A stretch of 64,000 bases of DNA from DATCMU01 sp036563245 (GTDB taxonomy: Bacteria; Pseudomonadota; Alphaproteobacteria; Rhizobiales; Devosiaceae). Made by a program: the position numbers and the translations under genes. Below are positions 42,364-51,510 of the stretch, one piece after another. Every line of letters begins with the position of its first letter. Within the stretch, counting starts at the first letter, position 1. The notes below the pieces were generated by a model. The model worked only from the letters and a program-made list of their open reading frames with translations, had not been told where the DNA came from and did not search any database. The stretch covers positions 10,492 to 74,491 of the forward strand of contig DATCMU010000001.1 of NCBI GenBank assembly GCA_036563245.1, written 5' to 3'.

Positions 42364-43437
42364 ATGAGTATTGCGATTGTTACAGGGGCCGGGGGCCTCG
42401 TGGGTTCCGAAACAGCCGCTTCGCTGGTCGAAAAGGGCATGGACGTCGTGGGTATCGACAACGACATGCGGGCCTACTTTTTTGGCCAGAATGCTTCGAC
42501 TGCCTGGCGTATTGCGGAATTGGAGCGGCGCTTCAGGGCCTTTCGGCATGAGGCGATCGACATCCGGGATTTCGATGCGGTTTCCGGGCTGTTCGAGAGT
42601 TTTTCCACCGATATCGCGCTGGTCGTGCATGCGGCCGCGCAGCCGTCCCATGATTGGGCGGCGCGTGAGCCCTTCACCGATTTCGATGTGAATGCCAGAG
42701 GCACGCTCAACCTGCTTGAAGCCACACGCCGCCATGCGCCGCAGGCGAGCTTCATCTTCACGTCGACCAACAAGGTTTATGGGGACACCCCAAACCGCCT
42801 GCCACTGGTAGAAACCACCACGCGCTGGGAGATCGACGAGCGCCACCCCTTCCATCCCAGTGGCATAGACGAGACCATGAGCATCGATCACTCGACCCAT
42901 TCCCTGTTCGGCGTTTCGAAAGTCTCCGCTGACCTGATGGTTCAGGAATATGGGCGTTATTTCGGCCTCAACACGGTGTGCTTCCGCGGCGGATGCCTGA
43001 CCGGCGGCGCGCATTCCGGAGCGGAACTGCACGGCTTCCTTGCCTATCTGATGCAGTGCGCGACAACCGGTCGCCCCTACACGATCTATGGCTACAAGGG
43101 CAAACAGGTGCGTGACAACATTCACGCGACCGATCTCGTCGAAGCGTTCTGGCGCTTTGCCCAGGCGCCAGCGCCGGCCCGCGTCTATAATATCGGCGGC
43201 AGCCGGTTCGCCAATTGCTCCATGCTCGAGGCAATCGAGATGTGCGAGCGGATTTCCGGGCGCAAACTGAACGTGAGCTATTCGGAGCAAAACCGTGTCG
43301 GCGACCATATCTGGTGGATTTCCGACATTTCACGGTTCCAGAACGACTATCCAGGTTATGCCCTGACCTACGACATCGAGTCGACGCTGACCGAGATCCA
43401 CGAGGTCGGCGCCAAACGCTGGCTGGCCGAAGCATGA
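42364..43437 (+). CDS. NAD-dependent sugar epimerase (CDP-paratose 2-epimerase-like)
   Basis: A 357-residue extended SDR: TGAGGLVGSETAASLVEKGM, then NDMRAYFFGQNASTAW, typical of the CDP-paratose/CDP-tyvelose epimerase branch, and STNKVYGDTPN. The catalytic YxxxK appears as FGVSK (HSLFGVSKVSAD), with Phe in place of Tyr. I recall this as a feature of this subgroup, but it needs checking. It should modify a nucleotide sugar for the exopolysaccharide. First gene of the locus; overlaps the next gene by four bases (ATGA). Confidence 0.88.
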   Translation: MSIAIVTGAGGLVGSETAASLVEKGMDVVGIDNDMRAYFFGQNASTAWRIAELERRFRAFRHEAIDIRDFDAVSGLFESFSTDIALVVHAAAQPSHDWAAREPFTDFDVNARGTLNLLEATRRHAPQASFIFTSTNKVYGDTPNRLPLVETTTRWEIDERHPFHPSGIDETMSIDHSTHSLFGVSKVSADLMVQEYGRYFGLNTVCFRGGCLTGGAHSGAELHGFLAYLMQCATTGRPYTIYGYKGKQVRDNIHATDLVEAFWRFAQAPAPARVYNIGGSRFANCSMLEAIEMCERISGRKLNVSYSEQNRVGDHIWWISDISRFQNDYPGYALTYDIESTLTEIHEVGAKRWLAEA

Positions 43438-44240
43438 TCGACCGGGGCAAGCGGAGCATTCTTGGCGTTGACGTGGATGTTGTCGACTATGAGGGCGCTG
43501 TCGAGAAGATCATCGCGGCAGCCAGGGCGCGCCGCCCATTCGGTGTGTCGGCGCTGGCCGTACACGGCGTGATGACCGGGGCGCTTGATCCTGAACACCT
43601 TTATCGCCTCAATCGTCTTGATCTCGTCACGCCGGACGGCCAGCCCGTGAGATGGGCCTTGCGCTGGCTCCACGGAGAGAAACTGCCGGCCCGGGTATCG
43701 GGCCCGGAACTGATGGAGCTTGTCTGCGAGAGCGCGGCCGAGAACGGCCTGCCCGTGTATCTTTATGGAAGCCGCCCCGAGGTTCTGGACAAACTGCGCT
43801 CAAACCTGATGCGCCGGTACGCAGGCCTGAGGATCGCTGGCGCCGAGCCATCCAGGTTCAGGACCCTGTCCGCAGATGAGGATGCCGAGCTCGACGCGCG
43901 CATACGCAATTCGGGCGCAAGGATCGTGTTCGTTGGCCTGGGCTGCCCACGCCAGGAGGTCTTCGTCTTCGAGCATGCCGAAGCACTTGGCATGCCGGCG
44001 CTGGCGGTCGGCGCGGCGTTCGATTTTCATGCTGGAACCGTGACGCGCGCGCCGCACTGGATGCGCTCGGCCGGATTGGAGTGGCTGTTTCGACTGCTTC
44101 AGGATCCCAAGAGGCTGTGGCGACGTTACATACTATTGGGACTGTTGTTTTTGTTCATGATCATCGAGCAGGCCTCAGGGTTCAGGGGACAGATATCGTA
44201 TGAACAGCGCGCGCCTTCGGGAAAACTTCGGCTTGGATAG
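43434..44240 (+). CDS. WecG/TagA/CpsF-family glycosyltransferase (GT26)
   Basis: A 268-residue GT26 enzyme. Key blocks: LGVDVDVVDYEGAVEKIIAA, LVTPDGQPVRWALRW (catalytic Asp region), RVSGPELMELVCESAAENGL, VYLYGSRPEV, IVFVGLGCPRQEVF and APHWMRSAGLEWLFRLLQDP. The C-terminal hydrophobic segment ILLGLLFLFMIIEQ could anchor it to the membrane. GT26 enzymes add an early sugar to a lipid-linked acceptor. It lies before an A+T-rich cassette. Confidence 0.93.
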   Translation: MIDRGKRSILGVDVDVVDYEGAVEKIIAAARARRPFGVSALAVHGVMTGALDPEHLYRLNRLDLVTPDGQPVRWALRWLHGEKLPARVSGPELMELVCESAAENGLPVYLYGSRPEVLDKLRSNLMRRYAGLRIAGAEPSRFRTLSADEDAELDARIRNSGARIVFVGLGCPRQEVFVFEHAEALGMPALAVGAAFDFHAGTVTRAPHWMRSAGLEWLFRLLQDPKRLWRRYILLGLLFLFMIIEQASGFRGQISYEQRAPSGKLRLG

Positions 44241-44276
44241 CCGGCGGGAATAATTCGTCGAGATACTGCAATAGGT

Positions 44277-44282
44277 TATAAT
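44277..44282 (+). promoter_or_regulatory. perfect TATAAT -10 element before the flippase gene
   Basis: TATAAT sits 22 bases before the flippase ATG region, with a weak TTCGTC 17 bases upstream. It could start transcription of the A+T-rich cassette. Confidence 0.4.
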
Positions 44283-44303
44283 TATTCTCGTGGGATGACG
44301 TAA

Positions 44304-45578
44304 ATGCCAAGAAGTGAAATAAGAATATTTCTTAATTACCTTCCGAAAGCCAGTGCTTTCGTAGTGACTAACCAGGCATACAACAGCGCTGGAAATTTCC
44401 TGTTAACTGTTTGGCTTATTCATCGATTGGGACTGACTAGTTTTGGATTTTACGTGATTTATTACTTGTCTGGCCAGAGCTTGATGACATTAATCAGCGC
44501 GTTGTTTGTGGCGCCAGCGGCCTCGATAGCCGCAATGCACGACTACTTGGGTCGCGTTCAGATACTTGTCACAGCCGGCTTGTTGGCGGTTCTCACGCTC
44601 ATAGTCTTTTTGCCGCTCGCTCTTGCCGGCTCTGTGGCGGTCTCGCAATTGCTCAGTATCGAGATATCCGGACCGGTGTTGTACCTCATTACCGTCAGCT
44701 TGACTGCAACGGAGGTCGCGCGCCGTCTCCTTATATATCTCGATGCCAGATTTCACATATGGGCGTTGGATTTGAGCCGTTTCGGCCTGCTCGCAGGGTT
44801 GCTTCTATGGGAGGTCGCTTCTGCGAGCACCGCCAGCTTTGAACGACTACTCGTGATTGTTGCTGCCAGCAACATTGTTACACTTGCGGTGTTGAGCATT
44901 TGGCGGTTGAAAAGAGTGAGGGTTGCCTTGAGTCCAACAGCGTTTCTTGACCATGCGAAGCGGCTTTTGGTGACCGGAAAATGGCTCTCGATCTCTGCTC
45001 TGATGCAAGTGATCAATGACAACATTTTCCTCTTCGTCGGGTCTGCCTTGCTCGGAGGCCAAGCCGTCGGTGTACTTCGGGCCAGCCAAAGCGTGGTCGG
45101 GCTGGTCAACCCCTTATTGTTGGCCCTCGAGAACATCATTCCAAGATGGCTTGGTGAACAGGCCCGGATTGGGGGCAAATCACAGGCAATGACTGCCTAT
45201 TGGCAGGTGGGAAGCGCGATTGCGCTGGTCTTCACGATCTTGTTGGTCGTGATCGCCGGGTTTGCGGGCCCTTTTCTTGCCAGGATAGCTGGACCAGGGG
45301 CCGCTCCATACGTGTGGGTCATGCAGATCATCTGCCTCACGTACATGACTGGGGTTCTCACTGTTCTCGTGGGTTTTGCCTTTCGCACATACGAGAAGAC
45401 ACGGCCAATGGCGCTAAGCCTGTTCTGCTCATCCTTGTTCGCTGCCTGCGCTGCTTGGCCGCTTGTCTATTTTCTAGGTCTTCCAGGACTGATGTTGGGT
45501 ATTCTGACTTCTGGTACAGTTCGCCTGGTGACTCTTGTCCTGCAAAGGCGGATTCTGCTGACAGAAGGCGCACATTGA
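44304..45578 (+). CDS. Wzx-like polysaccharide flippase (MOP superfamily)
   Basis: A 424-residue membrane protein with 12 or so spans, starting MPRSEIRIFLNYLPKASAFV and including NQAYNSAGNFLLTVWLIHRL. It has the multi-span layout of lipid-linked oligosaccharide flippases, which move undecaprenyl-diphosphate repeat units to the periplasm. Base composition is clearly A+T-richer than the genes on either side, suggesting transfer. It ends three bases before the GT4 start. Confidence 0.87.
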   Translation: MPRSEIRIFLNYLPKASAFVVTNQAYNSAGNFLLTVWLIHRLGLTSFGFYVIYYLSGQSLMTLISALFVAPAASIAAMHDYLGRVQILVTAGLLAVLTLIVFLPLALAGSVAVSQLLSIEISGPVLYLITVSLTATEVARRLLIYLDARFHIWALDLSRFGLLAGLLLWEVASASTASFERLLVIVAASNIVTLAVLSIWRLKRVRVALSPTAFLDHAKRLLVTGKWLSISALMQVINDNIFLFVGSALLGGQAVGVLRASQSVVGLVNPLLLALENIIPRWLGEQARIGGKSQAMTAYWQVGSAIALVFTILLVVIAGFAGPFLARIAGPGAAPYVWVMQIICLTYMTGVLTVLVGFAFRTYEKTRPMALSLFCSSLFAACAAWPLVYFLGLPGLMLGILTSGTVRLVTLVLQRRILLTEGAH

Positions 45579-45580
45579 AG

Positions 45581-46816
45581 ATGACAGAGATGCATTCGAA
45601 GCGCGTCCTATTGTCCGCATTCGCCTGTTCGCCGTTTCGTGGGTCGGAGGAAGGGATCGGCTGGCACTGGGCAGTCGAAATCGCAAATCTAGGCTACCGT
45701 GTTACCGTGCTGACGCGGGCAATCCATTGCGAAGAAATAATGGGGGCACCTGGTCAGACTGCGCTTGAACGTCTGACGTTCGAATTCCTCGATCCAGCGC
45801 CGTGGATTCGCTTTGAGGGCGCAACAAAGCCACTGGGATATATCTACTACTATTTCTGGCAGATATTGGCCCTGCAAAAAGCGCGTCGAATGCATCGCAA
45901 GACGCCGTTCGATCTAATCCATCATATTACCTATGGTGGGATCAGACTACCGACCTTCCTGGGAAGATTGGGAATTCCAATGATCGTCGGGCCGCTTGGT
46001 GGCGGCGAGACGGCCCCATCCGCATTGCGAAAAGGGTATTCGATACGCGGAAAATTGGTCGACGCAGCCCGTGATCTGTCGAATTCCCTCATTCGTTTCG
46101 ATCCGTTGATGCATGAGACTTTCTCATCGTCGAGCATGATTATCCTTCGCACTCGTGAAAATCTCAAATGCATTCCAGAATACTACCGCGACAGGATTCA
46201 CTTTGAGCACGACATTGGAGTCGACTGCCAGGAAATCCGCAGCGAGCCAATGTTGTCGGACGGTCCGCTTCGAATTCTGTACTTGGGACGCGCGCTCAGC
46301 TGGAAGGGAATGCACCTGGGCCTTCGGGCGTACGCGGAACTCCTCAAAGAGCACCCCAAAGCCAAGCTCACACTCGTCGGTGACGGGCCAGACAAGAGAT
46401 CCTGGCAGCGTTTGGCGGCCGACATCGGCGTGCAGAGTCAAGTCAAGTGGGTCAATTGGATTCCGCACACCGAGGTAGGACGGCTCTACGCCGATAACGA
46501 CGTACTGCTGTTTCCCACTCTTCACGAAGCCGGTGGCACTGTGCTCTATGAAGCCGCCGCGCATGGTCGGCCCGTAATTTGTCTTGATCTCGGGGCACCA
46601 GGTGAACTCGTTACCCCAGAGATCGGATTCAAGATCGCGGCTCTTGGAAGATCCGAAGCAGACGTAATTTCTGATATTTCCGTCGCGCTGAAAACCTTGG
46701 CGACTGACAGAGAGCACCTCGCCAACCTAGGCGCTGCGGCAAGAAAATGGGCAGAAACCCAATCTTGGCAATCACGTGTAAGAAATGTCTATAAGAAGTC
46801 GCCCGCTCGATCATGA
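45581..46816 (+). CDS. family 4 glycosyltransferase
   Basis: A 411-residue GT-B enzyme: VLLSAFACSPFRGSEEGIGW near the N-terminus, then RILYLGRALSWKGMHLGLRA, LTLVGDGPDKRSWQRLA and the C-terminal EAGGTVLYEAAAHGRPVICL (the EX7E-type nucleotide-sugar motif). It likely adds a sugar to the growing repeat unit on the cytoplasmic side. Cotranscribed with flippase and polymerase (four-base overlap with the next gene). Confidence 0.93.
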   Translation: MTEMHSKRVLLSAFACSPFRGSEEGIGWHWAVEIANLGYRVTVLTRAIHCEEIMGAPGQTALERLTFEFLDPAPWIRFEGATKPLGYIYYYFWQILALQKARRMHRKTPFDLIHHITYGGIRLPTFLGRLGIPMIVGPLGGGETAPSALRKGYSIRGKLVDAARDLSNSLIRFDPLMHETFSSSSMIILRTRENLKCIPEYYRDRIHFEHDIGVDCQEIRSEPMLSDGPLRILYLGRALSWKGMHLGLRAYAELLKEHPKAKLTLVGDGPDKRSWQRLAADIGVQSQVKWVNWIPHTEVGRLYADNDVLLFPTLHEAGGTVLYEAAAHGRPVICLDLGAPGELVTPEIGFKIAALGRSEADVISDISVALKTLATDREHLANLGAAARKWAETQSWQSRVRNVYKKSPARS

Positions 46817-48063
46817 CGGCCACCATTCCCGCAACTGGCGAAGCAACAGAGAAGTCGCGCAACTACCGACACGGTCGTTCGACGTTCCAGATAAATAACC
46901 GACTACCGTCGCGATCAAGTTTAGCGGTTGTTTTTGCATGGCCTGCGTTAGTATATTTGTGTGGCTTCTCATATTTTCGCGGATACGACGTAGCTTTTCT
47001 TGCGTTTATCCTGATTTCCTCGGCTATCTCGGCACATTTTGCGAAATACGTCGGCTTCACTCGGCGCTACTCAACATATTTGGGCTGGGCATCGCTGCTG
47101 TTCTTCTTGTCGTTGATCAAATTGATGCCGGATGCGTGGACGCTACATCGTGAGCCATTTGCTGCATTCCGTCACTACGTCGTAATTCCCGCTCTTCCGT
47201 TTCTAATTACTGCATTCCTTGTACTCATTCGGCGTTACGAAGAACTAATAGTTCGATATTCTGCCGCATTTCTCATATTAACCATAATCGTGACAAGATT
47301 AAGCATATTTTCCGGCGTACATGATAATCAGGAAATTTCCATATATTTATTTTCTAACGAAAATTTTATAGTATGCACCCTTTTTGCTGTGTTCCTGTTC
47401 CGCATACGTAGATCGTTGCTCATCGATTCATGTCTTTTAACTTTGTTTTTTTTCGCATGTACGTCTCAGCAATCGCAAATATTTGGGCTTGCAATGTTTG
47501 CCATTCGGGTTGTGCGACAACCACAACTAGTGGCGATGGCGGCCTTGGTGGGCACTGGAACATTTGTTGCCGTCGCACCTTTCGCCGTTGAGACGCTTCA
47601 TGCAATAGATCACAACACCGGAGTACGCGCCTTGCTTTGGCGAGATGCACTCCAAGCTGTGATTCAGACCTTGGGGCTCGGCGTGGGGTTCGGGACCGAA
47701 TACATCAAGAACGACTTTTCGGACATCATGTACCCAGGATGGACCTTTGTGTCCCCACAGGATACCTTGTACGTGGGTACACACAGTGCCTATTTCGATA
47801 TTCTTCTGCGAACAGGCGTTGTGGGCTTGGTGTTATTGATGTTTTGGTATTTGCCCAGTCTGCGCAAACCAAGCAGTCCATTGATATCAGACCAACGTTT
47901 TGGCGCTGCAATCGCGACGATGATCTGTATCACCGCCTCGGTTGACATGGCACTGACATCACTGAATTACCTGTTTGGATGTGCGCTCGGGTTTGCGATT
48001 TTGCATCACTTGCGGTCTGGCACGACGCTGCTGGGTGCGTCGCGCCCCAAACGCGACCCATAA
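46813..48063 (+). CDS. Wzy-like polysaccharide polymerase
   Basis: A 416-residue hydrophobic protein with about 10-11 spans and a larger periplasmic loop near residues 270-330 (ALLWRDALQAVIQTLGLGVG, FVSPQDTLYVGTHSAYFDIL). The H-SAYFDIL motif before the last spans resembles the WaaL/Wzy histidine region. Lower G+C than the flanking genes. It probably joins repeat units in the periplasm. Convergent with the GT2 gene. Confidence 0.8.
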   Translation: MTATIPATGEATEKSRNYRHGRSTFQINNRLPSRSSLAVVFAWPALVYLCGFSYFRGYDVAFLAFILISSAISAHFAKYVGFTRRYSTYLGWASLLFFLSLIKLMPDAWTLHREPFAAFRHYVVIPALPFLITAFLVLIRRYEELIVRYSAAFLILTIIVTRLSIFSGVHDNQEISIYLFSNENFIVCTLFAVFLFRIRRSLLIDSCLLTLFFFACTSQQSQIFGLAMFAIRVVRQPQLVAMAALVGTGTFVAVAPFAVETLHAIDHNTGVRALLWRDALQAVIQTLGLGVGFGTEYIKNDFSDIMYPGWTFVSPQDTLYVGTHSAYFDILLRTGVVGLVLLMFWYLPSLRKPSSPLISDQRFGAAIATMICITASVDMALTSLNYLFGCALGFAILHHLRSGTTLLGASRPKRDP

Positions 48064-48206
48064 CCAATTTGAGCAGCACTGATGTCCCTCTGAGTTCCAG
48101 CAAGTTCGCCATGCCTGATGAGCCGCAAGAAACCCAAAGCTACTTGAACCTTGTGGAGGGCTCTGGCCATGCGGCAATTTGGGCATGAAGCTCGTATTTC
48201 GGCCTA

Positions 48207-48959
48207 TCAAGTACGCGCAGCAGGTTCGTAACCCCAATCGCGTGCTCGCCACACATAATGGTCACTCTTGTGCAAGCGATTGATCATCCAAGTCGATATG
48301 AGGATCAAAGGTCGAAGAATTGGATTTTCCGCGAACCTTACTGCCAGCAGTTTATTGCGCTTGCTCTTGACCAAAGATGAGCGCGACACCTTGCGCACGC
48401 GGTAACCTATGAGGAACTCGGATAGTCGGGCGCTTGCGACTTGCGCGAAATTCTCGATCCACCACTCCGCATCTTCCCCATCACGATCACCACCAAAAGG
48501 GCGAGCGAGCATGACGGACCGGCGAACGAACCAAGTGGATGGCATCGGGATATTCCTGCCGATACTGAAAGCACGAACTTGACCCGCCTCGTTCAGCAGC
48601 GTGTGGTCCGTGCCCACGAAATCGACGCCACGCGCGCTCGCAAATGCAAGCTGCTTCTCGATCTTCTCCCTGCGCCAGATATCGTCGCCGTCCAGGAAAG
48701 CAACCCAGTCTGCGTTGCTTGCATTGATCAAGACATTTCGCACCAATCCGACTTGCATCATCGGCAGCCTAAAGATCGTGACTGAAGGGAATTGTTCCTC
48801 CAGTACATCGAATGCCCTGCCCACTTCGGGAAGCGCAAGCATGATATCACACTGGAGCGTTTGGCTGAGAACTGAACGCAACGCCTGGCCAATGTAAGGA
48901 AGTTCGCCCTCGGTCATGCATGTTACTATCGCAGCGACCGCCACGCCTTTATCCCCCAT
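48207..48959 (-). CDS. family 2 glycosyltransferase
   Basis: A 250-residue GT-A enzyme with AAIVTCMTEGELPYIGQALR, SVLSQTLQCDIMLALPEV, and the donor-metal motif ADWVAFLDGDDIWRREKIEK (DGDD), then VDFVGTDHTLLNEAG. It is oriented against the other cassette genes. The ATG at 48959 gives the normal start of the domain; there is no good ribosome binding site, so the exact start is uncertain. A+T-richer than its right neighbours. Confidence 0.85.
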   Translation of the reverse strand: MGDKGVAVAAIVTCMTEGELPYIGQALRSVLSQTLQCDIMLALPEVGRAFDVLEEQFPSVTIFRLPMMQVGLVRNVLINASNADWVAFLDGDDIWRREKIEKQLAFASARGVDFVGTDHTLLNEAGQVRAFSIGRNIPMPSTWFVRRSVMLARPFGGDRDGEDAEWWIENFAQVASARLSEFLIGYRVRKVSRSSLVKSKRNKLLAVRFAENPILRPLILISTWMINRLHKSDHYVWRARDWGYEPAART

Positions 48960-49434
48960 CAATTGGTTTCTATTATCGTATTTGGACCAATCTGAATCTA
49001 CAAGTATCCTTGGGACAACTATCGCACTGTGGCACTTAGCGGGACCAGTGCAATACGAGTATTGCATAATGCCCTCAGTGATCAGCTACCCACGCCGAAA
49101 TCCGTTAATTCAACGCCGACCTACGAGTTCACATTTGGGTTGTGTTGATGTTTGGCGAAATTCAAATGGAGTATCTGAGGGCTTTTGTACTAGCCAGTGG
49201 TGGTCTATGAGTGCCTTGCACGTCGGGCATTGCGTCCAAATCAGGCCTGCGGGCGCACAATAAGGAAACGGTGGTGGTTCGCCCAAGATTGGCCGGGGAA
49301 GTGTACTTCCCTGTGCTCAACCAATATGGGAACAAGATGAGTGCCCGTGAAGCAACCGAATCTCGGAGCGGCGCGACCGACTGTGAAAATTTGCGGTATG
49401 TTTGACCTGCAAACTCCTAGACGGATTACACCCC
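48960..49434. other. gene-free junction of the A+T-rich cassette
   Basis: No gene is supported in about 475 bases between the GT2 start and the following G+C-rich gene. The sequence changes from A+T-rich to G+C-rich within it, consistent with a cassette boundary. No insertion-sequence ends were recognised. Confidence 0.5.
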
Positions 49435-50103
49435 ATGCGATTTCGCGCATTTCTATTTCTGATTGTCGCGGCGGGCTTGCTGGGATTTTCGGCCTATGTC
49501 GCTTCGGTCGAACTCAAGCCCTATCTGCAGGGCAATATCGCCTCGTTCCAACCCGAAGAGGGACTTGCGAAAGGCTTGCCCGATGTGGGGCTGTCGCTGC
49601 AATCCCAGCAACTCGCGCTGATGCGCTGCGCCGAGGCTGCCCGTTCGGTGACCGAGCGCCTCCAGCCAAGCAAACTAAGGCAACCGGCGATGCGCAATTG
49701 CCAGCTTCTGGCCGACCGGATCACCTCGGCCTCGCCCACGAATTCCTTTGCCTGGCTCGTCGGCGCCATGGCTGCCGCCGAACTTGTCGATCCGATCGGC
49801 ATGCGCGATCGCCTCCGGCGTTCGCAGGAGACCGGCCCGACCGAGCAATGGATCGCGCAGGGGCGCGTCGAACTGGCCGAAAATGCCCGCCGCCGTTTCG
49901 GGCCGGACGGTCTCGACTTCGAGGCCGGCGACCTCAAGCTCCTGGTCCTCAGCCAGAGCGGGATCGGCGCCATCGCCAGCCGCTATCTCGGGCAGCCCGA
50001 TTTCCGCGACCGGATCACCACAATCGTCGAAACCCTGCCCGAGCGCGACCAGGAGCGCTTCGTCAACTGGGTTGCCGGCGCTGCCCGCGAGCTGCTGAAA
50101 TGA
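49435..50103 (+). CDS. hypothetical membrane-anchored protein of the polysaccharide locus
   Basis: A 222-residue protein with an N-terminal membrane anchor (FRAFLFLIVAAGLLGFSAYV, about residues 3-22) and a mainly helical periplasmic part with several Cys (MRCAEAARSV, MRNCQLLADR) and a patterned LPERDQERFVNWVAGAARE end. It overlaps the following O-antigen-ligase-like gene by four bases, so its product may work with that protein. I do not recognise a family. Confidence 0.8.
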   Translation: MRFRAFLFLIVAAGLLGFSAYVASVELKPYLQGNIASFQPEEGLAKGLPDVGLSLQSQQLALMRCAEAARSVTERLQPSKLRQPAMRNCQLLADRITSASPTNSFAWLVGAMAAAELVDPIGMRDRLRRSQETGPTEQWIAQGRVELAENARRRFGPDGLDFEAGDLKLLVLSQSGIGAIASRYLGQPDFRDRITTIVETLPERDQERFVNWVAGAARELLK

Positions 50104-51506
50104 ATGCGCGTCCACGCCCTGCGAGCGGCCGCAGCCATGCTCGCAAGTTCAAGACGGCCGTTGCGGTGATGCTTGTGGTTCTGGCAGCAGTTGCACCCAT
50201 ACCGGCGGGCAGCAATCGGCCACTGTTCTGGGCGATCGCCGGCATCACGGTGGGGATTGTCGGGGTGTTGTATTTCGCCGGAATCCTTTGGACCGGCGCT
50301 GCGACACGTCTACGGTTCGCGCAGGCCGGCCTGCCTCTTGTGTTGATGCTGATCCTCTTGACCTGGCTGATCGTGCAGACGGTGCCGCTTGCAGCCCTCA
50401 ACCTGCCCGCGGAAGCGCAATCGCTGTTCGGCCCGATCGTCGCGCCGACGATCAGTCTTGCGCCGGGCGCGACATGGCTCATGGTCCTGCAGTTTGCCAC
50501 CTACGGCGTCCTTGGACTTCTGTTCGTCCAGGTCACCCTCGACCGATCGCGCGCCATCTGGGTCATGCACGGCCTGTTCTATGTCATCACCGCCCACGCC
50601 GCCTATGCCCTGCTGGTGCTGACCCAGTTCGGCGACACCTTGCTCATCCTCGAGAAGTGGGCCTACGAGGGCAGCGCGACAGGTACCTTCATCAATCGCA
50701 ATTCCTTCGCAACCTTCCTCGCATTCGGGCTTGTTGTCGGCCTCTCGCTGATCCTGCGCAATCTTGAACGGCTTCGCATGCAGAACGGGAAGATCGGCTA
50801 CATGCGCGGTCTTGCCGACTGGCCGAGCCTGGCCATAGTGGTCGCGTGCATGCTTGTGCAGGCTGCCGCGCTGGTTGCCACGGAATCGCGGCTCGGCGTC
50901 GCCTCGGCCGTACTCGGCGGCACCGCCGGTCTCAGCGTCTATTTGAGCCGTCAGCGCGGCACAGGTCGCGCGGGCTTGCCGTTCATCCTTTTTGCTGCGG
51001 TGCTGGCGATCGGGGCCGCATTCTGGCTCTATGGCGGGGGCCTGATCGAGCGGCTTGGATCGCTGCAGCAGTCCGCCGACGTACGTGGCGCCCTTTATGC
51101 CCAGGTCATCGACATGATCCGGCAGCGGCCGTGGACGGGCTATGGCGGGGGCAGTTTCGAGGTGGTCTACCCCTATTTCCATCGCCTCCCGGTGAGCCCC
51201 GACCTGATCTGGGACAAGGCGCACTCCACCTATCTGGGACTCTGGTCCGACCTGGGCCTGGTTTTCGGCACGGTTCCAATGCTTGTGGTGCTCTTTTCCG
51301 CCATAAGGCTATGGTTGGTGGCGCGTTGGCGGCCGCGCGACTGGGCCATGCCGCTTGCCGGCCTGTCGGTCATCGTGGTTGCGGCCGTACACTCCGTCGC
51401 CGATTTCAGCCTCGAAATAGAGGCCAACGCGATCATGTTCATTGCCATTGTCGCGGTGGCAATGGCCACGCCGACTGAAGAGCAACTGATACGCCGGGAC
51501 GCCTGA
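50100..51506 (+). CDS. O-antigen ligase / Wzy-like membrane protein
   Basis: A 468-residue protein with about 11-12 spans. The Wzy_C-type region is visible: TFINRNSFATFLAFGLVVGL, ESRLGVASAVLGG, and the periplasmic WTGYGGGSFEVVYPYFHRLP followed by WDKAHSTYLGLWSDLGLVFG with the conserved His. It polymerises or ligates lipid-linked saccharides at the outer face of the inner membrane. Coupled to the upstream anchored protein and followed after four bases by the phosphatase gene. Confidence 0.88.
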   Translation: MNARPRPASGRSHARKFKTAVAVMLVVLAAVAPIPAGSNRPLFWAIAGITVGIVGVLYFAGILWTGAATRLRFAQAGLPLVLMLILLTWLIVQTVPLAALNLPAEAQSLFGPIVAPTISLAPGATWLMVLQFATYGVLGLLFVQVTLDRSRAIWVMHGLFYVITAHAAYALLVLTQFGDTLLILEKWAYEGSATGTFINRNSFATFLAFGLVVGLSLILRNLERLRMQNGKIGYMRGLADWPSLAIVVACMLVQAAALVATESRLGVASAVLGGTAGLSVYLSRQRGTGRAGLPFILFAAVLAIGAAFWLYGGGLIERLGSLQQSADVRGALYAQVIDMIRQRPWTGYGGGSFEVVYPYFHRLPVSPDLIWDKAHSTYLGLWSDLGLVFGTVPMLVVLFSAIRLWLVARWRPRDWAMPLAGLSVIVVAAVHSVADFSLEIEANAIMFIAIVAVAMATPTEEQLIRRDA

Positions 51507-51510
51507 GGGA

